Shown in pieces: positions 34,245 through 42,274 of a stretch of DNA of 64,000 nucleotides (position 1 is its first letter; the number at the start of each line of letters is the position of its first letter). The stretch covers positions 1,057,501-1,121,500 of the forward strand of contig NZ_CP053708.1 of NCBI RefSeq assembly GCF_013201075.1. The letters are read 5' to 3'. The translations under genes and the position numbers were made by a program. The DNA comes from Lichenicola cladoniae. GTDB lineage: Bacteria > Pseudomonadota > Alphaproteobacteria > Acetobacterales > Acetobacteraceae. The notes beneath the pieces were generated by a model. It ran no database searches. It saw nothing but the letters and a program-made list of their open reading frames with translations, and was not told the DNA's origin.

Positions 34245-35009
34245 ATGCGCTCAGCAAGCATCGGGTTGTCGGCACTGCTGGCGACCATGGCGGCCGGCAC
34301 CGTTTCCGCCCAGGCACAGATAGCGAGCCCAACGGTGGTGGCGCCGGCGCAGGCAGGTATCGGTCCGCAGCTCATGCCGACCCGCGATGTCTCGGTGCTC
34401 TACAGCGTGCAGCCCGAGGGAGCGCCCGAGCCCGAGCCGGTCCATGTCTACTTTCGTGGCGGCGGCGGTCTGATGCGCGTGGATGGTCCGGCCGGCCAGG
34501 ACGGCAACAGCCAGGGCCAGATGATCCTCGATCGCGAGGCCAAGATCATGACGGTGGTGCTGAACGGGCCTCGCATCTTTATGCAGATCCCCGAGCAGGA
34601 GGAAGTCCGCTCGCCGTTCGTGCTGGATGCCTCGATGCACTTTACCCGCACCGGCACCGGCAGCGTCGCCGGGCTTGCCTGCACGCAGTGGGCGATCGCC
34701 ACGCCCAAGGGCGGCGCGACCGCCTGCGTGTCGGCGGACGGCGTCGTGCTGAGCGAGTCCGGTGTCGATGGCCAGGGTGCGCGCGGCGAGCTGGTGGCGC
34801 AGACGGTGCAGTATGGCCCGCTGGCCGCGGCCCTGTTCGCACCGCCGCCCGGCTACCAGCGCACCGCGCACCCGCAGAATATGGGGGCCGGGATGAACGG
34901 CGGACCAGGCCAGGGTGGACCTGCCCTGTCGGGACCCCAGGCCGGCTTCACGCCCCAGGCGGGGGCGGGACCGCAGAACATCGCGCCGGGCAACGTGCAG
35001 GGTCAGTGA
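34245..35009 (+). CDS. Secreted protein with DVxVLY motif, paralog 1
   Basis: A 254-residue exported protein. Signal peptide MRSASIGLSALLATMAAGTVSAQA precedes RDVSVLYSVQPEG, then a repeated beta pattern (MIL..EAKIMTVVL, FMQIPEQEE) and a conserved Cys pair around GLACTQWAI and TACVSADG. The C-terminus is Gly/Pro/Gln-rich. The pattern resembles DUF4412-like periplasmic proteins, but I cannot place it firmly. AAGGAG lies six bases before ATG 34245. It is followed 10 bp later by a shorter relative. Confidence 0.68.
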   Translation: MRSASIGLSALLATMAAGTVSAQAQIASPTVVAPAQAGIGPQLMPTRDVSVLYSVQPEGAPEPEPVHVYFRGGGGLMRVDGPAGQDGNSQGQMILDREAKIMTVVLNGPRIFMQIPEQEEVRSPFVLDASMHFTRTGTGSVAGLACTQWAIATPKGGATACVSADGVVLSESGVDGQGARGELVAQTVQYGPLAAALFAPPPGYQRTAHPQNMGAGMNGGPGQGGPALSGPQAGFTPQAGAGPQNIAPGNVQGQ

Positions 35010-35019
35010 TGGGGCCCCG

Positions 35020-35637
35020 ATGATGGTGAGATCCATCGTGCTGCTGGCGCCGGTTCTGCTGCTTTGGATGGCGGCGGCAGGCCATGCGCAGGCTCCGGAC
35101 CATCCGTACGTGGTCCCGCAGCACGATGTCGACGTGCTCTATGCGGTTCCGCTTCCGGCTCCGGCCGGGCAAGCCGGCAGCCGGGCCGGGGAACCGGTGA
35201 AGGCGATCGAGCAGCGTATGCGGTTTGCCGCCGGCCTGCAGCGGCAGCGGGTCGACCCTCCCGGGCCGGGCACCTACATGATCACCGACTACCGGGCCGG
35301 GCAGCTGATCATGGTCCAGCCGGGACAGCGCATCGCCACCTCGATCCCCGCACCGGGCGGTCCGATTGCCACGCCGGGAACACGTGCGACCGGCGACTAT
35401 ACCCGCCTCGGCCCACAGACGATCGCCGGGGTCGGCTGCACCGACTGGCGCACACGCGACGATTCCGGCAACCAGAGCGTGGTCTGCCTGACCGGGGACG
35501 GGGTCCTGCTGCGTGCGATGCAGGCGGACCATGTCCTGGTTCAGGCGGTCCGGGTCACCTTCGACCGGCAGGACCCGACGCTGTTCGACGTGCCGGCGGG
35601 CTTCAGCCTGCAGCGACCTGCCGCCCGGGCACCCTAG
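35020..35637 (+). CDS. Secreted protein with DVxVLY motif, paralog 2
   Basis: A 205-residue exported protein aligned with its upstream neighbour: signal peptide ending GHAQA, then HDVDVLYAVPLPAP, an RMRFAAGLQRQRVD block, IADYR-like ITDYRAGQLIMVQPGQ and a Cys pair in GVGCTDWRT and VVCLTGDGVLL. It lacks the Gly/Pro tail. The two genes are probably a tandem duplication. Start ATG 35020 or 35023. Confidence 0.66.
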   Translation: MMVRSIVLLAPVLLLWMAAAGHAQAPDHPYVVPQHDVDVLYAVPLPAPAGQAGSRAGEPVKAIEQRMRFAAGLQRQRVDPPGPGTYMITDYRAGQLIMVQPGQRIATSIPAPGGPIATPGTRATGDYTRLGPQTIAGVGCTDWRTRDDSGNQSVVCLTGDGVLLRAMQADHVLVQAVRVTFDRQDPTLFDVPAGFSLQRPAARAP

Positions 35638-35658
35638 GCAGACTCCCCCCGATCGACC

Positions 35659-36900
35659 TCAGGCCGGAACAACGTCGGGACGGTTCCTGGGGAAGCGGCC
35701 GATCACCGACGGATCGATGTTCAGGTGCTGCGCCACCAGTTGCGGCGGCGCATGGGTCAGCCAGTCAGAGAGGGAAACCTCGGCGTAGCGGTCGGTCTTG
35801 AAGATCTCCAGGAACTGCAGTTCGGTCTTGCCGGTGTTTTGGATGTAGTGGCCGAGGCTCTTCTTGACGTAGCCGAGGTCGCCGGGGCGGAAGTCGGCGG
35901 TCTGCGCCTTGGGCCCGGTGTTGAACACCGTCATCCGCGCCTCGCCCTTGATGTAGTACTGCCACTCGTCGGCGTTCGGATGCCAGTGCAGCTCGCGCAT
36001 GCCGCCCGGCTCGACGGTCACCAGGGCCGCTGCGACAGTCTTCGAGATCGGGAAGTTGCGGCTGTCGGCGATCTGCACCCGGCCCCCGGCGGTAACCTTG
36101 TTCGGGGTCATCGCCGACAGGTGGAATATCACAGGCTCGGCCCCGGCCACCGCGTCGACCGCCTTGCGATCCTCCGCGAGCGGGCCAGGCTCCTTGCCCT
36201 CGAAGATCCACAAATTCGACAGCGGGATATTCTTGAAGGTCTCGGCAGGCACATTGAAGTTCAATGCAAGCACCTCCGGCGGCGTATGCGCCAGCCAGTC
36301 GGTCAGCAGCAGCGTGTTGAACTCCGATGCCATGCCGTTGTCGAACGCCAGCAGGAACTCGGCGCCATCCGGCCCGATGCCCTGCAGCGAGTGCGGCAGG
36401 CCGGGCGGGAAATACCAGAGGTCGCCGGCGGCGACGTCGTCGATGCTGGGCCGGCCCTGCTCGTCGATCGTGGTGATGCGGCAGTTGCCGGTGAGCATGA
36501 TCGCCCACTCGGCCTGCTGGTGCCAGTGCATCTCGCGGATGCCGCCGGGCGCCAGCCGCATGTTGACGCCCGAGATGCTTTCCGAGATCGCAAAGTCCGC
36601 CTGCGTGACCTCCCGTGCCCAGCCGCCATTCTGGATCCGCCGGTGGGCATTGTTGAACGAGGCCCAGAACAGCGGCATGCCGTCGACATCGGTCGCAGGC
36701 GGATCCTGGAACGATGGAAACTGCCCCGCCAGCGCCGGATTTTGCGGTCCCGGATTGGTCAGGCCCGTGGGCGTCGCCAGGGCATTTATCCTGCCTTGTG
36801 GCGGCATGTCGGGATTGCCGAAGGAGGCGGCGCGGGCCGCGGTAACTGCGCCGAGGCCGGCGGCAGCTGCAAGCAGGCCGCGGCGAGGGAGAGGGTTCAT
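35659..36900 (-). CDS. Tat-exported bicupin, oxalate decarboxylase family
   Basis: A 413-residue bicupin. The N-terminus PLPRRGLLAAAAGLGAVTAARA is a Tat signal. Each cupin keeps its Mn site: His125, His127, Glu131, His170 and His305, His307, Glu312, His351. OxdC-type enzymes split oxalate to formate and CO2. The flexible lid of domain 1 reads A-S192-E193-F194-N195, where Bacillus OxdC has S-E-N-S; the catalytic Glu is kept but the two next positions differ, so the balance of decarboxylase and oxidase activity may be altered. It is divergent from a LysR regulator across a palindromic operator. Confidence 0.87.
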   Translation of the reverse strand: MNPLPRRGLLAAAAGLGAVTAARAASFGNPDMPPQGRINALATPTGLTNPGPQNPALAGQFPSFQDPPATDVDGMPLFWASFNNAHRRIQNGGWAREVTQADFAISESISGVNMRLAPGGIREMHWHQQAEWAIMLTGNCRITTIDEQGRPSIDDVAAGDLWYFPPGLPHSLQGIGPDGAEFLLAFDNGMASEFNTLLLTDWLAHTPPEVLALNFNVPAETFKNIPLSNLWIFEGKEPGPLAEDRKAVDAVAGAEPVIFHLSAMTPNKVTAGGRVQIADSRNFPISKTVAAALVTVEPGGMRELHWHPNADEWQYYIKGEARMTVFNTGPKAQTADFRPGDLGYVKKSLGHYIQNTGKTELQFLEIFKTDRYAEVSLSDWLTHAPPQLVAQHLNIDPSVIGRFPRNRPDVVPA

Positions 36901-36912
36901 GGCACTGGTCCC

Positions 36913-36937
36913 AACAGGTGATTTGTTGTGACCTGTT
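36913..36937. promoter_or_regulatory. LysR-type operator (T-N11-A palindrome)
   Basis: AACAGGT (36913-36919) and ACCTGTT (36931-36937) form perfect 7-bp arms around an 11-bp spacer, so the T at 36919 and A at 36931 give the T-N11-A hallmark of LysR-type operators. It lies 13 bp before the bicupin start and 45 bp before the LysR start, so it could serve both. Confidence 0.75.
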
Positions 36938-36982
36938 TATTGGACTTGCCGATTAATCAAACTAAATTTATTGTAAGATCCG

Positions 36983-37852
36983 ATGGACCCTCTCGATCAA
37001 AACCTCCTGCGCTCTTTCCTCGCCGTCGCCGGGACACTGCAGTTCACAGCGGCGGCGCGGCAACTCGGTCTCAGCCAGTCGACCGTGAGCGATCATGTCG
37101 GCCGCCTGGAAGCGGTGGTCGGCCGGACCCTGCTGTTGCGCAGCACCAGACAGGTGGGGCTGACCGCGGACGGTGTCGCGATGGTCGGCCTCGCGCGGGA
37201 CATCATCGCGGCGCACGACCGCGCCCTGTCCTATTTCGATCCCACGGTGCTGCGCGGTCCGCTGCGCTTCGGGATCTCGGAGGATCTGGTGCTGTCGCGC
37301 CTGCCCGAGATCCTGGGCACCTTCCGGATGAACCACCCGCTCGTCGATCTCGACCTCCATGTCGGTCTGAGCAGCGACCTGTATACGCGGCTGGAGGCAG
37401 GCGGCCTGGACCTGATCTTCACCAAGCGCATGTCCAGCGACCCGCGCGGCGTCACCATCTGGCAGGAGCGGCTGATCTGGCTGGGCAGTCCGGGGATGCT
37501 GCTCGACCCGCTGCAGCCCGTGCCGCTGGTCCTTTATCCCGGCGCCAGCATCACCCGGAAGGCGGCGATCGAGACGCTGAACGACCAGGGTCGCCACTGG
37601 CGGCTCGCCTTCGGCAGCGACAGCCTGAGCGCCCTGCTGGCAGCGCTGCGTGCCGGGTTCGGGGTGTCCGCCCAGTCCGCCATGCTGGCCGGCCGCGACC
37701 TCGTCGTGATGTCGGAGGAGGCCGGCCTGCCACCCCTGCCGATGATCGACATCGTCGTGCTCGGCCGCGGCAGCCGGTTCGATGGGCCGGTCGCCGCCCT
37801 GGTCGATGCGATCAGCGCAGGCTCGGCGCAGTTGCGGCAGCAATCGGCGTGA
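36983..37852 (+). CDS. LysR-family transcriptional regulator of the bicupin gene
   Basis: A 289-residue LysR regulator. The HTH is FTAAARQLGLSQSTVSDHVGRLEAVVGRTLLLRSTRQVGLT; the effector domain begins near GPLRFGISEDLVLSRLPEILGTF. Because it is divergent from the bicupin across an LTTR palindrome, it is the likely regulator, with oxalate or a related acid as a plausible effector. That effector is inference. Confidence 0.9.
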   Translation: MDPLDQNLLRSFLAVAGTLQFTAAARQLGLSQSTVSDHVGRLEAVVGRTLLLRSTRQVGLTADGVAMVGLARDIIAAHDRALSYFDPTVLRGPLRFGISEDLVLSRLPEILGTFRMNHPLVDLDLHVGLSSDLYTRLEAGGLDLIFTKRMSSDPRGVTIWQERLIWLGSPGMLLDPLQPVPLVLYPGASITRKAAIETLNDQGRHWRLAFGSDSLSALLAALRAGFGVSAQSAMLAGRDLVVMSEEAGLPPLPMIDIVVLGRGSRFDGPVAALVDAISAGSAQLRQQSA

Positions 37853-38053
37853 GCCGGCCCGATACCAAGTGCGTGTTGCAACGATTTGTTACATAGTCGC
37901 CTTGTGTTGGTCGGCAAATAGCCATGTCTCCCGTCCATGGTGACGATGAAGATGCGGTGTCCGGCAACAGCCGGTCACCGTCGGAGCAGGGCCGGCGACA
38001 GTCCGATCCGGGTGCCGTTCGGCATCGACGTTCCAGTGGAAAGGGTTTGCGTC

Positions 38054-38434
38054 ATGATCAACAGTTTGCGTCTCTGGTTGGCCGTTCCGGTGCTGGCCTC
38101 CGGGCTCGCCCTCGCTGCAGCACCGTCGGCGCAGGCAGAGTGGCATCATGGCGGTGGCTATGGCCGGGGCTACGGCGGCGGACGCGGCGGCGGCTGGCAC
38201 CATGGCGGCGGCCACGGCGGCGCCCTGATCGGCGGTCTTGCGGCCGGCGCCCTGATCGGTGTGCTCGGTGCCGGGATCTACGCCAATTCCGCACCGCCAC
38301 CGCCGGTCGTCTATGCACCGCCCCCGGTGATCTACGCGCAGCCGGCACCCGGCTATTATGGCCCGCCGCCGCCCGGTGCTTACCAGCAGCCGGGCTATTA
38401 CCAGCAGCCGGGCTACTACCAGCCGGGCTATTGA
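38054..38434 (+). CDS. Secreted Gly/His- and Pro/Tyr-rich small protein
   Basis: A 126-residue protein with a signal peptide ending SAQAEW, a Gly/His/Arg-rich stretch (residues about 33-56), a GALIGGLAAGALIGVLGAGIY membrane-like segment and a Pro/Tyr tail repeating QQPGYY. It resembles small envelope proteins of Acetobacteraceae without known function. GGAAAGGG precedes ATG 38054. It stands alone between the LysR gene and the peroxiredoxin. Confidence 0.65.
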   Translation: MINSLRLWLAVPVLASGLALAAAPSAQAEWHHGGGYGRGYGGGRGGGWHHGGGHGGALIGGLAAGALIGVLGAGIYANSAPPPPVVYAPPPVIYAQPAPGYYGPPPPGAYQQPGYYQQPGYYQPGY

Positions 38435-38463
38435 TCTTTCGGGACGCCTGATCCCGCCGCCGC

Positions 38464-38973
38464 CTAAAGGGCGGCGGCAGCCTTGAGCACGTCCGCCACA
38501 TGGCCGGGCACCTTGACCTTGCGCCATGAACGGACGAGCCGGCCCTCGCCATCGACCAAGAAGGTCGAGCGGTCGATCCCCATGTATGTCCGCCCGTACA
38601 TCGATTTCTCGGTCCAGACCCCATAGGCCTCGACCACCGTGCCGTCCGCGTCGGACGCCAGCGGGAAGGTCAGGGTGTATTTCGCGGCGAACCGGTCGAT
38701 CGCCTTCAACGGGTCGCGAGACACACCGACCAGCGCCAGGCCGGCCTTGGCCCCCGCGTCGTTCAGCGCGGCCAGCGCCTGCTCGAAGTCGCAGGCCTGG
38801 CGGGTGCAGCCGGACGTGTCGGCCTTGGGATAGAAATACATCACGAACGGCCGGCCCTTGAAGCCGTCGCGGCTGACGCGGCGGCCGAGGCTGGCGGCCA
38901 GGTCGAAGTCCGGGACCAGGTCGCCCGGCTCGAGAGTTGATCCCGGAACGTCGATGTCGGGGATGGTGTGCAT
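38464..38973 (-). CDS. bcp: Thioredoxin-dependent peroxiredoxin (BCP type)
   Basis: A 169-residue atypical 2-Cys peroxiredoxin. The peroxidatic motif PKADTSGCTRQACDF carries Cys56 and, five residues later, the resolving Cys61, the BCP/PrxQ arrangement. Arg in VSRDP and the FLVDGEGRLVRSW block are also family features. It reduces peroxides using thioredoxin. It follows glnE in the same direction by 104 bp. AGAGGA precedes ATG 38973. Confidence 0.92.
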   Translation of the reverse strand: MHTIPDIDVPGSTLEPGDLVPDFDLAASLGRRVSRDGFKGRPFVMYFYPKADTSGCTRQACDFEQALAALNDAGAKAGLALVGVSRDPLKAIDRFAAKYTLTFPLASDADGTVVEAYGVWTEKSMYGRTYMGIDRSTFLVDGEGRLVRSWRKVKVPGHVADVLKAAAAL

Positions 38974-39077
38974 GGTGTTCCTCTCTATCCTGGGGCGATG
39001 CGTCCGGCTGTTCGCCCCATCCGTCCATCCAAGCTAGAGGTGCAGGCGCATCGCGGACAGCCATGACCGCGTCGCGA

Positions 39078-42000
39078 TCATCCGGGCCTGACCGGCCCGA
39101 CCAGGCGCAGGAACGCGGATCGCACCGAATGCGCGACCGTGTCGCGCCGGGCGACCAGCCCGGCCAGTCCCTCCACCTGCATCGACACGCCACGCAGCAG
39201 CGCCTCGATCACCGGTTCCGGCAGGACGTCCCGCAGATCGTCGGGGAGGTCGCCGCGACCCGCGACGCCCAGCAGGATTCGCAGCATTCCCTGGATGTCG
39301 CGCCAGAACCGGTCCGCCTCGATCAACAGCCCCGCATCGGCCCGCGACAGCATGCCCGCACGGGCCAGCCTGGCGAACGCGGTGCGCGTGGTCGGATGCC
39401 GGACGCCGGGATCGAGGCTGGCGAGCTGCAGGACCTGGGCGATGAACTCGACCTCCATCAGCCCGCCGGACCGCAGCTTCACGTCCCATGGTCCGTGCGG
39501 CGGCAGGTCGCGGGCCAGCCGGGACCGCATGGCGCTGGCGTCGTGGAACAGCATCCCGGTGGCATCGATCCCGGGCATTGGCGGCGCCTCGCCAGTCTGT
39601 CGTGGCAGCACCGAGAGCGCCGCGCCGATCGCCTCGGACACGATGCGGCGCAACGGTCCCGGACCGGCGACCACCCGGGCGCGGGACAGCGCCATCCGTT
39701 CCCAGGTCCAGGCCTGTTCGGCATGATACCGGCGGAACGCGCCGAGCGAGACCGCGACCGGGCCGGTGTTGCCGGATGGGCGCAGCCGCATGTCGAGCGC
39801 GTAGAGCGGTCCCTCGATACCCCGCGCGGTGAGGGCGGCGATCAGGGCATGCACCAGCCTGGTGTAATACTGGCTGGTGGCGATCGCCCGCGGCGGTGGT
39901 CCGGGCGCCTCGCCGATCCGTCCGGAACCGCGCCTGCCGATGCAGGGAACGCTCTCGGTGACCGCCTCCGGATGGTCGTAGACCAGCATCAGGTCCAGGT
40001 CGGAGCCGTTCATCATCTCACGCGAGCCGGCCTTGCCCAGCGCAACCACCGCCATGCCGCCACCGGGTACCAGTCCATAGCGGGCCCGGTGCTCGGCCAG
40101 CACATGGTCGAGCATCCGCGTGATGACCTGTTCCGCCAGTGCGCTGCGGGCCTCGCCGGCCGCATCCACATCCAGGCGTGCTTCCAACTGGGCCACGCAG
40201 AACCGGAACTCCTCGCCGCGCACCAGGGTGTGCGCGATCCGGATCGCCTCCTCGGTATCGCGCGCCGCCCGCATCTGCTGGTCCAGGATGCGCAGCAGCG
40301 TGCGTCCGGCCTGCCTGCCATCCTCGGGCACCAGCAGGCCCTCGAGTGCGGACGGGACCGCGGCGAGATGGTCGGCGAGCGACGGCGATGCGCCGAGAAC
40401 GGTGGCGATCCGGCTCAGCAGGGCCGGGTTGCGGCCGAACAGCGACAGCAGGTTCACGCCGGCGCTCTGCCGCGACAGCAGCGTGTCGAACCGCACCAGT
40501 GCCGCCACCGGATCGCGCTGGCCGGCGAGGGCATGCAGCAAAGCCGGCATCAGGCCGTGCAGCAGCCGGCGCGCGCGCGGGTCGCGCAGCGCGCGCAGCC
40601 GGTCGCCGCGCCAGCCGTGAAGGATATCGAGCGCCTGCGGGCTCGATGGGAAGCCGAGTGCGTGAAGCTGGCCCGGCAGGTCGGCGCCGTCGAGGTCGAA
40701 CGGTGCCAGGCCGCTATCCTGCAGCCCCGGCCGGTCGGCATCGTCGGCCTGGCCGATCCGGCCCCGGAACATCCGCTGGAACCGGGCGCGGGTGCGGCGA
40801 AGCACCGGCAGGAGGGCGCTGCCGAACGCATTGCCGTCGGGGTAGCCCATGAACAGGGCGAATGCCTCCAGCCCGTGCCGCGTTCCCGGCAGGCTGTGCG
40901 TCTGGCGATCCGCCTGCATCTGCAGCCGGTGCTCGACGCTGCGGAGCAACCGATAGGCGCGGCAGAGCGAGTCCGCGGTGCCGCGCTTCAGGTAGCCGCC
41001 ATCGGCCAGGCGGGACAGCGCACCCAGGGTGGTCGGCTCGCGCAGCGCCGGTTCGCGCCCGCCCCAGACAAGTTGCAGGGTCTGGGCGATGAACTCGATT
41101 TCCCGAATGCCGCCATGCCCGAGCTTGACGTCGTGGCCGAGCAGCGCGCCGACCGGGTCGTCGCCCTCGAGCCCGCCGGGCGGCTGGACGACCGCCTCGC
41201 TGGCTCCGAAGCGTCGCGCCGGCGACGGCTTGTGCAGGTCGATCCGGCGCTTCATCGCGTGGATGTCCTCGATCGCCGCGAAATCGAGGTGACGTCGCCA
41301 GACGAACGGACGGATGCTGTCCAGGAACCGGTCGCCGCAGCCGAGATCCCCGGCGACCGGGCGCGCCTTGGTCATCGCGGCGCGCTCCCAGTTCTGGCCG
41401 TAGCTCTCGTAATAGGCGATCGCCGCGGGCAGCGAGACCGCGGGAGGCGTGGCGCCGGGATCCGGGCGCAGCCGCAGATCCATCCGGAACACGTACCCGT
41501 CGGCGTCGCGAGCCTCCATCAACGACACCAGGTCCGTCGCCAGCCGGCTGAAGATCCGGCCGAGATCGTCGCGCTTTCCCTCCAGGTCCAGGATCGCGGG
41601 GTCGTAGAGCAGCACCAGGTCGATATCGCTAGAATAGTTGAGCTCGCGGGCGCCGAGCTTGCCCATCGCCAGCACCACGAAGCCGGAGTCACGCTCGGGC
41701 ATGCGCGGGTCGGCAAGCGGCAACTGCCCGGCGCGGCTCGCGGCCAGCAGCAGATGCGCGCTGGCGACCCTGAGCGACGCCTCGGCCAGCAGGGAGAGCG
41801 TGCCGGTCACCTGTTCCAGGCTCCAGAGCCCGCCGAGATCGGCGACCGCCGCGGCGAGTGCTACCTGGCGCTTGGCACGACGCAGGCCGGCGGCGATCTC
41901 GGCCCGTGGCGTCGCCGCCTTGAGCGTGCGCAACTGCCGGATAGCGGCCGCGGCGACATGCGTCGGTCCTTCGACCAGCATCCGCGCGAACACCTCCCGC

Positions 42001-42191
42001 TCGCGGCGCACCAGGTCGGACAGGAATGGGCTGTTGCCGCCGAGACAGGCGATCAGCGCCGTTGCTGCCGGGGTCTGCATATCCGGATGCGCCGAGAGGT
42101 CCTGGGCCAAAGATGCCGCCGTCACCGGATCGGCAGGCAGCGGCCAGAGTGCGGGAAGCTGGAAACCGGTCGCCATCCTGCCCGTCCCCAT
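39078..42191 (-). CDS. glnE: Bifunctional glutamine synthetase adenylyltransferase/deadenylase
   Basis: A 1037-residue GlnE that adds and removes AMP on glutamine synthetase according to PII status. Two nucleotidyltransferase domains are visible: the deadenylylase site NYSSDIDLVLLYD near residue 184 and the adenylylase site NGSDLDLMLVYD near 726, each followed by PII-UTase-type helices. ATG 42191 has GAGG four bases upstream; ATG 42176 is a plausible alternative. It is divergent from an AsmA-like gene across 83 bp. Confidence 0.94.
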   Translation of the reverse strand: MGTGRMATGFQLPALWPLPADPVTAASLAQDLSAHPDMQTPAATALIACLGGNSPFLSDLVRREREVFARMLVEGPTHVAAAAIRQLRTLKAATPRAEIAAGLRRAKRQVALAAAVADLGGLWSLEQVTGTLSLLAEASLRVASAHLLLAASRAGQLPLADPRMPERDSGFVVLAMGKLGARELNYSSDIDLVLLYDPAILDLEGKRDDLGRIFSRLATDLVSLMEARDADGYVFRMDLRLRPDPGATPPAVSLPAAIAYYESYGQNWERAAMTKARPVAGDLGCGDRFLDSIRPFVWRRHLDFAAIEDIHAMKRRIDLHKPSPARRFGASEAVVQPPGGLEGDDPVGALLGHDVKLGHGGIREIEFIAQTLQLVWGGREPALREPTTLGALSRLADGGYLKRGTADSLCRAYRLLRSVEHRLQMQADRQTHSLPGTRHGLEAFALFMGYPDGNAFGSALLPVLRRTRARFQRMFRGRIGQADDADRPGLQDSGLAPFDLDGADLPGQLHALGFPSSPQALDILHGWRGDRLRALRDPRARRLLHGLMPALLHALAGQRDPVAALVRFDTLLSRQSAGVNLLSLFGRNPALLSRIATVLGASPSLADHLAAVPSALEGLLVPEDGRQAGRTLLRILDQQMRAARDTEEAIRIAHTLVRGEEFRFCVAQLEARLDVDAAGEARSALAEQVITRMLDHVLAEHRARYGLVPGGGMAVVALGKAGSREMMNGSDLDLMLVYDHPEAVTESVPCIGRRGSGRIGEAPGPPPRAIATSQYYTRLVHALIAALTARGIEGPLYALDMRLRPSGNTGPVAVSLGAFRRYHAEQAWTWERMALSRARVVAGPGPLRRIVSEAIGAALSVLPRQTGEAPPMPGIDATGMLFHDASAMRSRLARDLPPHGPWDVKLRSGGLMEVEFIAQVLQLASLDPGVRHPTTRTAFARLARAGMLSRADAGLLIEADRFWRDIQGMLRILLGVAGRGDLPDDLRDVLPEPVIEALLRGVSMQVEGLAGLVARRDTVAHSVRSAFLRLVGPVRPG

Positions 42192-42274
42192 CCGACCTCG
42201 CGCACGGCGGCACGGTGACCCCGGTGCAGGAACATGGTCAAGCAGGGCGAGCGGCGGCTCCCCGTCCGCACGCG

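Noticed and set aside
38937-42218. A plus-strand open frame of about 1090 codons antisense to glnE
   Set aside because: It mirrors glnE in a GC-rich sequence, has low-complexity Arg/Gln/Pro composition and no family motifs.
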